Assembly (NCBI RefSeq): GCF_013179735.1
Contig: NZ_JABMEG010000002.1
Span: forward strand, 310,001 to 374,000
Direction: 5' to 3'
Source of the DNA: Permianibacter fluminis
GTDB taxonomy: Bacteria; Pseudomonadota; Gammaproteobacteria; Enterobacterales; Permianibacteraceae
Length of the DNA: 64,000 bases
This document shows positions 35,560 through 43,666 of the stretch, one piece after another. The notes under the pieces were generated by a model, which was not told where the DNA came from, searched no databases, and was given only the letters and a program-made list of their open reading frames with translations. The stretch's first letter is position 1; every line of letters begins with the position of its first letter. A program made the position numbers and the translations under genes.

Positions 35560-38500
35560 ATGAGTCAGTTCGTCCATTTGCGGGTGCACACCGAGTTTTC
35601 CATGGTCGATGGATTGCTCCGTACGGACGAGGTGGTCAAGGCCTGCGCCGGTGCCGGCATGGCAGCGGTCGCGCTGACCGATCAGAACAATCTCTGTGGT
35701 CTGGTCAAGTTCTACAAGGCGGCGCAATCCGCCGGTGTCAAACCGTTGATTGGTGCCGACATCTGGCTGAAAAGTGAGCGCATGGGCAACGAGTTGTTTC
35801 GTGCCGTGCTGTTGGCCCAGAGCAATGACGGTTACAAGAACCTGACCCGGCTGATTTCCCGTGCCTACACCGAAGGCCAGCAGCGCGGCGTGCCGGTGAT
35901 CGAGCAGCAATGGCTGTTCGATGCCAACGATGGCCTGATCGTGCTGTCGGGCGGTCGCGAAGGCGATGTCGGCAAGCTCCTGCTGGCGAACCAGCCAGCG
36001 CTTGCTGCCGAAAGTCTGGCCGCCTGGAAAACCCATTTTCCGCAGCGTTTCTATCTGGAAGTGCAGCGCACCGGCCGCGACGGTGAAGAAAGCTATCTGC
36101 ACAAAGTGGTGGCACTGGCCGACGGTTCGCAAACGCCGGTGGTCGCGACCAACGATGTCCGCTTTCTCAAAGCCGATGATTTCGAAGCGCATGAGGTGCG
36201 GGTTTGCATCAATCAGGGCCGAGTGCTCGATGATCCGCGCCGGCCGCGCGAGTATTCGGCGCAACAATACCTGCGCACGCCAGCCGAAATGGCCGAGCTG
36301 TTCAGCGACTTGCCCGAGGCCATTGAAAACACCGTCGAGATCGCCAAGCGCTGCAATGTGACCTTGCAGCTCGGCAAATATTTTTTGCCGGAATTTCCGG
36401 TGCCGGATGGCTTCACCATCACCGATTTCTTTGCCCATGCCGCCCGTGAAGGCCTGCAGCAGCGTCTGAACACGGTGCTCACCTATGTCGACACCGGCGA
36501 GAAGCGTAAGCAGTATGCCGACCGGCTGGAAATCGAAATCGGCGTAATCAGCAAGATGGGCTTCGAAGGCTACTTCCTGATCGTCGCCGACTTCATCAAA
36601 TGGGGCAAAAGCAATGGCGTACCGGTCGGCCCCGGCCGGGGTTCCGGTGCCGGTTCGCTGGTTGCGTATTCACTTGGGATTACCGATCTGGATCCGCTGC
36701 CTTACGACTTGCTGTTCGAGCGCTTCCTGAATCCGGAGCGGGTGTCGATGCCCGACTTCGACGTCGACTTCTGCATGGAAGGACGCGATCGGGTGATCGA
36801 CTACGTGGCGCAGAAATACGGTCGCCATGCGGTGTCGCAAATCATCACCTTCGGCACCATGGCGGCGAAAGCGGTGGTCCGCGACGTCGGTCGCGTCATG
36901 GGCCAACCCTATGGCATGGTCGACAAGATCGCCAAACTGATTCCGCTCGAACTGGAAATGACGCTGGACAAGGCGTTTGCCCAGGAAGAAGAGCTGCGCA
37001 AGCGTTACGAAAACGAAGAAGACGTGCGCGCCATCTGGGACATGGCACTGAAACTCGAAGGTCTGACCCGTAACGCGGGCAAACACGCCGGTGGTGTCGT
37101 GATCGCGCCCAGCGATTTGACCGATTTTGCCCCGCTGTATTGCGACGAAGCCGGTCAGGGCCTGGTGGTGCAATTCGACAAGGACGATATCGAACAGGCG
37201 GGCCTCGTCAAGTTCGACTTTCTCGGTCTGAAAACGCTGACGGTGGTGGATTGGGCCGTGCAGATGATCAACGAGCGGCGAGCGCGAACGGGCGAAGCGC
37301 CGGTCCAGATCGAGCATATCCCACTGACTGACAGCAAAGTCTTTGAGCTCTTGAAAGCAGCCAATACCGGTGCGGTGTTCCAGCTGGAATCGACCGGCAT
37401 GCGCAAGCTCATTGCCAAGCTGAAACCGAGCCGGTTCGAAGACATCGTCGCGCTGGTGGCGCTGTACCGTCCGGGTCCGCTTGAGTCCGGCATGGTCGAT
37501 GACTTTATCAAACGGAAACACGGAGAAGAGCCCGTTGCGTATCCGCATCCGGACTATCAGCATGAATGGCTGAAGCCGGTATTGGAGCCCACCTACGGCA
37601 TCATTCTGTATCAAGAGCAGGTCATGCAGATTGCCCAGGTGCTCGGCGGCTACTCGCTCGGCGGCGCCGACTTGTTGCGCCGGGCAATGGGCAAGAAAAA
37701 GCCGGAAGAAATGGCCAAGCAGCGCGAGTTCTTTCAGGACGGCGCGGCCAAGCAGGGCATCGATGCCGATCTGGCGGCGCAGATTTTTGATTTGATGGAA
37801 AAATTCGCCGGTTACGGTTTCAACAAATCGCACTCGGCCGCATACGCGCTGGTGTCGTACCAAACGGCGTGGCTGAAGACGCATTACCCGGCCGAGTTTT
37901 TTGCCGCGACCATGTCGGCCGACATGCACAACACCGACAAGGTGGTCGGCCTGATTGACGACGCCACCGGCAACGGCATGCGAATCGTGCCGCCGGATGT
38001 CAATCACTCGCAGTTCAAGTTCACCGTTGGCGATGCCCGCACCGTCATTTATGGCATCGGCGCGATTCGCGGAGTCGGTGAAAACGCTGTAGAAAACATT
38101 ATTGTCGAGCGCGAAACCAACGGTGCTTATCAGCACTTGTTTGATTTTTGCGCCCGGGTGGATCTGCGCAAGGTGAACCGGCGAGTGCTGGAAGCGCTGA
38201 TCAATGCCGGCGCCATGGACAAGCTTGGCCCGAGCCGGGCAGTGATGCTGGCCTCGCTCGATGAAGCGATCAAGGCGGCCGAGCAGGCCGGCCGGGACAA
38301 GCAAAGCGGCCAGAATGATTTGTTCGGCGGCGGCTTTGGCGCTGCCAGCGCGGTTGCCGAACCGTTGCCGCCCAACTGGGTTCAGGTGCATTCGACCAGT
38401 GAAGAAGATCAGCTGCGGCTGGAAAAGGAAACACTGGGCCTGTATCTGACCGGCCACCCGATTGACCGCTATCTTGGCGAGCTGAAAAATTTCTGTTCCG

Positions 38501-39036
38501 TGCGGCTCAGTGAAGTGGCACCGACCCGGCGCGGCGAAAATGTCACCGTTGCCGGTTTGCTGATCGGCATTCGGGTGATGCAGAACAAGTCCGGCGCGCG
38601 CTGGGCCATTCTGACCCTGGATGACAAAAGCGGTCGGCTGGAAGCCAAAATTTTTTCCGAGCTGTACGAAAAGCACAAACATCAGCTGGTTGAGGACAAG
38701 GTGCTGGTACTCGAAGGCGAAGTGTACGAAGACGAGTACCTCGGTCGACCCTCAATGACTGTGCGCGGCTTGCTTGATATCGCCGAGGCCCGCGCCCGCT
38801 ATGCCCGTCGGCTGGAGCTGGGCTTGAATGGCTCGCGGCTGTCGCCAGACCGACTGATCAGCTTGCTGCGCGATTTCGGCCCCGGCAGTTTTCCGGTGTT
38901 GGCCGAGTATCGCAATGGCGAGGCCAGCGTCCGGGTCGTGCTCGGAGACGATTGCAAGGTCTTGCCTCGCGATGAGTTGCTACAACGGTTAAAGCAGTTA
39001 GACGGTTGCGAGCGAGTGGAAGTGGTTTATCACTGA
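35560..39036 (+). CDS. dnaE: DNA polymerase III alpha subunit
   Basis: A 1158-residue replicative polymerase, full length for the proteobacterial DnaE1 class. The N-terminal PHP domain starts FVHLRVHTEFSMVDGLL. The palm catalytic aspartates are in PDFDVDFC at about 397-404, and the third is in VKFDFLGLKTL near 552. Fingers motifs such as GPGRGSGAGSLVAYSLGITD and FNKSHSAAYALVSYQTAWLK are present, and an OB domain begins near 994 (NVTVAGLLIGIRVMQN). It is normally preceded directly by rnhB and followed by accA; here one gene has been inserted on each side. Confidence 0.97.
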   Translation: MSQFVHLRVHTEFSMVDGLLRTDEVVKACAGAGMAAVALTDQNNLCGLVKFYKAAQSAGVKPLIGADIWLKSERMGNELFRAVLLAQSNDGYKNLTRLISRAYTEGQQRGVPVIEQQWLFDANDGLIVLSGGREGDVGKLLLANQPALAAESLAAWKTHFPQRFYLEVQRTGRDGEESYLHKVVALADGSQTPVVATNDVRFLKADDFEAHEVRVCINQGRVLDDPRRPREYSAQQYLRTPAEMAELFSDLPEAIENTVEIAKRCNVTLQLGKYFLPEFPVPDGFTITDFFAHAAREGLQQRLNTVLTYVDTGEKRKQYADRLEIEIGVISKMGFEGYFLIVADFIKWGKSNGVPVGPGRGSGAGSLVAYSLGITDLDPLPYDLLFERFLNPERVSMPDFDVDFCMEGRDRVIDYVAQKYGRHAVSQIITFGTMAAKAVVRDVGRVMGQPYGMVDKIAKLIPLELEMTLDKAFAQEEELRKRYENEEDVRAIWDMALKLEGLTRNAGKHAGGVVIAPSDLTDFAPLYCDEAGQGLVVQFDKDDIEQAGLVKFDFLGLKTLTVVDWAVQMINERRARTGEAPVQIEHIPLTDSKVFELLKAANTGAVFQLESTGMRKLIAKLKPSRFEDIVALVALYRPGPLESGMVDDFIKRKHGEEPVAYPHPDYQHEWLKPVLEPTYGIILYQEQVMQIAQVLGGYSLGGADLLRRAMGKKKPEEMAKQREFFQDGAAKQGIDADLAAQIFDLMEKFAGYGFNKSHSAAYALVSYQTAWLKTHYPAEFFAATMSADMHNTDKVVGLIDDATGNGMRIVPPDVNHSQFKFTVGDARTVIYGIGAIRGVGENAVENIIVERETNGAYQHLFDFCARVDLRKVNRRVLEALINAGAMDKLGPSRAVMLASLDEAIKAAEQAGRDKQSGQNDLFGGGFGAASAVAEPLPPNWVQVHSTSEEDQLRLEKETLGLYLTGHPIDRYLGELKNFCSVRLSEVAPTRRGENVTVAGLLIGIRVMQNKSGARWAILTLDDKSGRLEAKIFSELYEKHKHQLVEDKVLVLEGEVYEDEYLGRPSMTVRGLLDIAEARARYARRLELGLNGSRLSPDRLISLLRDFGPGSFPVLAEYRNGEASVRVVLGDDCKVLPRDELLQRLKQLDGCERVEVVYH

Positions 39037-39152
39037 AACGGCTGCCGGTTTTTGCAGGTGAACCATCGCTGTTAAGCTTATGCCAAACTTTCCCGCGCTA
39101 TGCTGGTGGCAAGCGAGGCTGCATCTGAGCCCCATTGGAAATTTGAGCTGCC

Positions 39153-40820
39153 ATGACTGTAATGACTAGCAAACCAAGTATTCGCACCGTCTGGAACCGT
39201 CTGCAGTTCTCTCTATCTGTGACCGGCGTCAGCTTGTTTGCCGCCGCGTTCATGGCGGTCGTTGGCAATGCCGCGCTGTGGCAATCGGTGCTGACGCTGA
39301 TGCCCTTGTCTTTTGCCAATTTCGGCTTCCTGCTGGCCGAGGCGGTTTTTCTGTTGGCGACCATCCATCTGTTTATCGCGCCGTTTGCGCTGCGCTGGCT
39401 GCTGAAGCCGGTACTGATCGTGCTGTTTTTCTCGACCGCATCAGCTGCTTATTTCATGGATGCCTACGGCACCATCATTGACAGCTCGATGATCCAGAAT
39501 GTGGTCGAAACCGATGTCAAGGAAGCGACCGAGCTGCTGACCCTCCGGCTGGTCGTGTATCTGCTGCTGTTCGGTTTGCTGCCATCACTGCTGCTGCTGC
39601 GCACGACCATCCGTTTTCCGACCCTGGCCAAGGCGCTACTCGGTCGAGTCATTGCCATCGTGCTGACTGTGGCGGCCATCGCGGGAGCCATCGCCAGTCA
39701 TTACAAGGATTTCTCCCTGATCGGGCGCGAGCACAAAGAGCTGCGCATGTTGATGAATCCGGTCTATCCGATTTACGCGGTGGGACAATTCCTGTTTGCC
39801 AGCGAAGCCGGGCCGGCCGTCATCGAGAAAATTGGCGAGGATGCGACGCGAGCCCGCGCCGCATCGGGTCACGAGCGCAAGATGCTGGTGTTTTTTGTCG
39901 TCGGTGAAACCGCCCGCGCGGCCAATTTTTCACTCAATGGCTATGACCGCGAAACCAATCCGGAATTGGCCACGCTGCCGCTGCTGAATTTCAAGACGAC
40001 CTATTCCTGTGGCACCACGACCGCGATTTCGGTTCGCTGCATGTTCTCCAATCTGGGCCGGGACAATTTCAATCGCGACAAGGCGGATGCCCGCGAAGGT
40101 GTGCTCGATGTGCTGCAACGGGCCGGCGTTGCCGTGCTCTGGCGCGACAACAATTCCGGTTGCAAGGGCGCTTGTGATCGGGTTGCCAACGAGGCGCTGG
40201 ATACCTTGCAGTTGCCGGAGCTTTGTCACGACGGCGAGTGCTTCGATGACGTGTTGCTGCACCAACTGCAGGACAAGCTCGATGCCGCGACCACTGACAC
40301 CTTCATCGTCATGCACCAGAAAGGCAGTCACGGCCCGGCCTACTACAAACGGACGCCGGCGGAGTTCAAACGCTTCCTGCCCGAATGCACTGATGCCAAT
40401 GTCCAGAACTGCGATCGGCAGAGCATCATCAATGCCTATGACAATACCCTGCTGTACACCGATCACATTCTGGCCAGCCTGATTGCAGTACTGCAGAAAA
40501 ATGCCGCGAACTTCGACACGGCTTTTGTCTATGTCTCGGATCACGGCGAGTCGCTCGGGGAAAACAATCTGTATCTGCACGGCTTTCCCTACGCCATTGC
40601 GCCGGAAGAGCAGAAGCGGGTACCGCTGCTGATGTGGTTCTCGCCGGGCATTGAAAGCCGGTTGGGCCTGGACCGGGCCTGCCTGCAGAAGCGGGCCGAG
40701 CAACCCGCCTCGCACGACAACCTGTTCCATTCCTTCCTGGGTCTGTTCGATGTGCGGACCAGCGTCTACAAGGCCGAGCTGGATCTGTTCGCCGGCTGCC
40801 GGACGTCACCCGTACCATAA
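39153..40820 (+). CDS. eptA: EptA-like lipid A phosphoethanolamine transferase
   Basis: A 555-residue inner-membrane sulfatase-fold enzyme. Five transmembrane helices fill residues 1-190 (DUF1705 region, for example VWNRLQFSLSVTGVSLFAAA), and a periplasmic catalytic domain follows. The metal-site Glu is in FVVGETARAANFSLNGY, the nucleophilic Thr in SCGTTTAISVRCMFS, and the C-terminal metal ligands in YVSDHGESLGENNLYLHG. EptA transfers phosphoethanolamine to lipid A phosphates and lowers sensitivity to cationic peptides and polymyxin. It lies between dnaE and accA in the same direction, an insertion into a conserved order; no PmrAB-type regulator is beside it. Confidence 0.9.
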   Translation: MTVMTSKPSIRTVWNRLQFSLSVTGVSLFAAAFMAVVGNAALWQSVLTLMPLSFANFGFLLAEAVFLLATIHLFIAPFALRWLLKPVLIVLFFSTASAAYFMDAYGTIIDSSMIQNVVETDVKEATELLTLRLVVYLLLFGLLPSLLLLRTTIRFPTLAKALLGRVIAIVLTVAAIAGAIASHYKDFSLIGREHKELRMLMNPVYPIYAVGQFLFASEAGPAVIEKIGEDATRARAASGHERKMLVFFVVGETARAANFSLNGYDRETNPELATLPLLNFKTTYSCGTTTAISVRCMFSNLGRDNFNRDKADAREGVLDVLQRAGVAVLWRDNNSGCKGACDRVANEALDTLQLPELCHDGECFDDVLLHQLQDKLDAATTDTFIVMHQKGSHGPAYYKRTPAEFKRFLPECTDANVQNCDRQSIINAYDNTLLYTDHILASLIAVLQKNAANFDTAFVYVSDHGESLGENNLYLHGFPYAIAPEEQKRVPLLMWFSPGIESRLGLDRACLQKRAEQPASHDNLFHSFLGLFDVRTSVYKAELDLFAGCRTSPVP

Positions 40821-41020
40821 GCCGGTTGGCGACCGCCGCTGGTGGTGGCGGTGGCTCAGGGCTCGGATCCGTGTCGACAACGAGGTCCTGGCCCGTGCAA
40901 TTTGCCTGCAGACGGGGCGACCGGCGCCGGTTTCGGTGCCGAATCTGCCGCCAAATTGAGCAAAACCCGGCCAATTCTGCGCCAGATGTGACCGAAACGG
41001 CGGCCAGACCGGTGGTCAGA

Positions 41021-41049
41021 TGGTTCCCCCGGACGGCCGCTGGTAGACT
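41021..41049 (+). promoter_or_regulatory. Candidate promoter of accA
   Basis: TGGTTC (41021-41026), 17-bp spacer, TAGACT (41044-41049), then the GC-rich ACGCGCC. It is located 47 bp before the accA ATG in a 275-bp gap that otherwise holds no gene. Confidence 0.35.
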
Positions 41050-41095
41050 ACGCGCCTTGTCCGCCAGGTGGCGGGGCCGGATGATCTGATCTGCC

Positions 41096-42058
41096 ATGAG
41101 CCTTAACTTTCTCGACTTCGAAAAGCCGATTGCCGAACTGGAAGCCCGTATTGAGGAGCTGCGCCAGCTGGGTGACGACGGCGAAATCAATATCAGCGAA
41201 GAAATCGACCGTCTGCGCAAAAAGAGCGTGCAGCTGACCAAGCAGGTGTTCGCCAACCTCGATGCCTGGCAGATCGCCCAAATGGCGCGCCATCCGCAGC
41301 GGCCCTACACGCTCGATTACCTGAACGAATTGTTCACCGACTTCGACGAATTCTGCGGCGACCGCGCGTTTGCCAACGATCCGTCCATTGTCGGCGGTAC
41401 CGCGCGTCTGGCTGGTCGGCCGGTGATGGTGATTGGCCACCAGAAAGGCCGCGACACCAAGGAAAAAATCCGCCGCAATTTCGGTATGCCGCGGCCGGAA
41501 GGCTATCGCAAGGCATTGCGGCTGATGCAGCTGGCGGAAAAATTCAAGCTGCCGATCATCACCTTCATCGACACCCCCGGCGCCTACCCGGGCGTGGGTG
41601 CCGAAGAGCGCGGCCAATCGGAAGCGATTGCCCGCAACCTGAAAGTGATGTCGGAATTGAAAGTGCCGGTGGTCTGCACCGTGATCGGTGAAGGCGGTTC
41701 CGGCGGTGCGCTGGCCATCGGTGTCGGTGATCGGGTCAACATGCTGCAATATTCAACCTACTCGGTGATTTCGCCGGAAGGTTGCGCCTCGATTTTGTGG
41801 CGCAGCGCCGAAAAAGCGCCGGAAGCGGCTGCGGCGATGGGCATTACCGCCAAACGCTTGAAAGAGCTGAAGTTAATCGACGCCATCGTCGAAGAGCCAC
41901 TGGGCGGCGCCCATCGCGAACCGCGCAAAATGGCGCAGACGCTGGCCGAACAACTGCTCGGCGATCTGGCGGCGCTCGACAAGTTGTCGGAAGGGGAATT
42001 GTTGAGCCAGCGTTACCAGCGTCTGATGAGCTTCGGCGTTTTTGCTGAGGCGTCGTAA
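41096..42058 (+). CDS. accA: Acetyl-CoA carboxylase carboxyltransferase subunit alpha
   Basis: A 320-residue alpha subunit of the carboxyltransferase that makes malonyl-CoA, the first step of fatty acid synthesis. Motifs are [20 protein letters not shown] at the N terminus, [40 protein letters not shown] and [15 protein letters not shown]. The usual order dnaE-accA-tilS is kept except for the eptA-like gene before it. Confidence 0.97.
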   Translation: MSLNFLDFEKPIAELEARIEELRQLGDDGEINISEEIDRLRKKSVQLTKQVFANLDAWQIAQMARHPQRPYTLDYLNELFTDFDEFCGDRAFANDPSIVGGTARLAGRPVMVIGHQKGRDTKEKIRRNFGMPRPEGYRKALRLMQLAEKFKLPIITFIDTPGAYPGVGAEERGQSEAIARNLKVMSELKVPVVCTVIGEGGSGGALAIGVGDRVNMLQYSTYSVISPEGCASILWRSAEKAPEAAAAMGITAKRLKELKLIDAIVEEPLGGAHREPRKMAQTLAEQLLGDLAALDKLSEGELLSQRYQRLMSFGVFAEAS

Positions 42059-42088
42059 AACCGCGCGCGCTAAAACGGAAGCAGGAAC

Positions 42089-43666
42089 ATGAACAACGCC
42101 CCGGCTGATGCCTTCGCTTCAGCGCTCGGGGCGTTGTTGTTTCCGGCCTCGGCAACACCGGCCGCCGCGGCATCAATCGTCGCCAGTTCTGCCGCGACAG
42201 AGTCTGTCATTACTAAGTCGGCTTTTACTGAATCCGCATTTACTGAACCATCGCCCCGACCCACCGCACTCGTTGTCGCACTCAGCGGCGGCTGTGACTC
42301 CATTGTCTTGCTGCAATTGGCTTGGGCCTATGCGCGCCGGCATGAGCTGCCGCTGCGCGCCATTCACGTCAATCATCAGCTGCAGGCCGCGGCAGCCGAT
42401 TTTGCCCGTCATTGCGAACAGCGTTGCCATGCCTTGCATGTGCCACTGCAGATGTTGACGGTCGAGGTCGTGCGCACCGATAAGGGCCTGGAAGCCGATG
42501 CCCGTGCCGCTCGCTATGACGCGTTCGCGCAGTCGCTGCAGGCAGGTGAAGTTCTGCTGCTCGGCCACCATGCCGACGATCAACTGGAAACCCTGATGTT
42601 GCAGTTGCTGCGTGGCGCTGGCCCGCATGGTCTGGCCGGCATGCCGGTGCAGGCGCGCTGCGGCGCCGGCTGCTTGTATCGGCCGTTGCTGACGGTGCGC
42701 CGCGCGGCCATTCGCGAACTCGCCGCGCAACAGCAATGGCCATGGATTGAGGACCCGAGCAACGCCGATCACAGGCTGGCGCGCAACCGCTTGCGTGCCG
42801 AGCTGATGCCAGTCTTGCTGGCGCAGCGTGAGGGTGCTGCCGAGGTGCTGCTGCGCGCGGTGCAATGGCAAGCGGAAAGCGCCACATTGCTGTCGGATCT
42901 GGCTGCGCTGGATGCGCGCGCTGTGCAATATCCGAATGGCAATCTGTCGCGCCAGCGGTTGCTGACTTTGGCGCCGGCACGTCAAGCCAATCTGCTGCGT
43001 GGCTGGCTGCAACAGCAGCAGTTGTCAGCGCCGAATGCCGACAAGCTGCACAGTTTTCTTAGCCAGTTGCCAACCGCATCGGAGCGGATCCAGCTGCGCT
43101 GGGGCGAACACGAGTTGCGCATGGCGGCGGATCAGATTGTCGCGCTGCCGGCGTTACCGATGCCGTCGACCGCGGAATTGGCTTGGCAGGCAGGCGATGC
43201 GTTTGCGCAATCGGATGCGCTCGTGCTGCCGATTGGTTTGGGGGTGTTGCGCTGGCAATTGCTGTCTTCACAGCCGCCGTTGCCGATACCGGATCAGACT
43301 GAATCCGCACCGGCATTGCCGGCACTGATGTTACGGGCACCGCGCACCGATGAGCGCGTCACTGTGCGTTGGCAAACGCCGGGTTTGAAAGTGGCGCTGC
43401 ACCGGCGCGCTGGTCGCCGTGAACTGAAAGATATTTTTCAGGAACAACGGGTGCCAGCCTGGTTGCGGCCGTACTGGCCCAAACTCTTTTATAACGACGA
43501 GCTGGTGGCCTTTCCCGGTTTGCTGATTACTGAGGCTGGCTGGCCGTCAGATAGCCAGTCACAAGAAAGCCAGCCAACATATTCAATGTCCGGTCAATTG
43601 CAATTGCAGGGGCCGCTGTTCACGCTGGCCGCGCGGCTGCAAACGCCGGATGCGGCGCCCCGCTGA
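42089..43666 (+). CDS. tilS: tRNA(Ile)-lysidine synthase with repeat-bearing N-terminal extension
   Basis: A 525-residue TilS, which attaches lysine to C34 of tRNA(Ile) with anticodon CAU so that it reads AUA. The PP-loop is ALSGGCDSIVLLQLA near residue 64, and later blocks include HHADDQLETLMLQLLRGAG and WIEDPSNADHRLARNRLR. The C-terminal domain ends with RRELKDIFQEQRVPAWLRP and typical substrate-binding strands. Before the PP-loop is an unusual alanine/serine/threonine-rich extension of about 58 residues containing three 5-residue repeats. GCAGGA upstream of the ATG at 42089 supports this start. The last 47 bp overlap the convergent GGDEF-EAL gene. Confidence 0.93.
   Translation: MNNAPADAFASALGALLFPASATPAAAASIVASSAATESVITKSAFTESAFTEPSPRPTALVVALSGGCDSIVLLQLAWAYARRHELPLRAIHVNHQLQAAAADFARHCEQRCHALHVPLQMLTVEVVRTDKGLEADARAARYDAFAQSLQAGEVLLLGHHADDQLETLMLQLLRGAGPHGLAGMPVQARCGAGCLYRPLLTVRRAAIRELAAQQQWPWIEDPSNADHRLARNRLRAELMPVLLAQREGAAEVLLRAVQWQAESATLLSDLAALDARAVQYPNGNLSRQRLLTLAPARQANLLRGWLQQQQLSAPNADKLHSFLSQLPTASERIQLRWGEHELRMAADQIVALPALPMPSTAELAWQAGDAFAQSDALVLPIGLGVLRWQLLSSQPPLPIPDQTESAPALPALMLRAPRTDERVTVRWQTPGLKVALHRRAGRRELKDIFQEQRVPAWLRPYWPKLFYNDELVAFPGLLITEAGWPSDSQSQESQPTYSMSGQLQLQGPLFTLAARLQTPDAAPR
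42200..42244 (+). repeat. Three in-frame 15-bp tandem units in the tilS N-terminal extension
   Basis: Units at 42200, 42215 and 42230 (GAGTCTGTCATTACT, AAGTCGGCTTTTACT, GAATCCGCATTTACT) encode ESVIT, KSAFT and ESAFT. The period and degeneracy match the intergenic arrays elsewhere in the window. Confidence 0.8.

Noticed and set aside
36670-38682. A 670-codon minus-strand reading frame opposite dnaE
   Set aside because: Antisense shadow of dnaE, low-complexity His/Arg/Gln-rich translation and no protein family signature.
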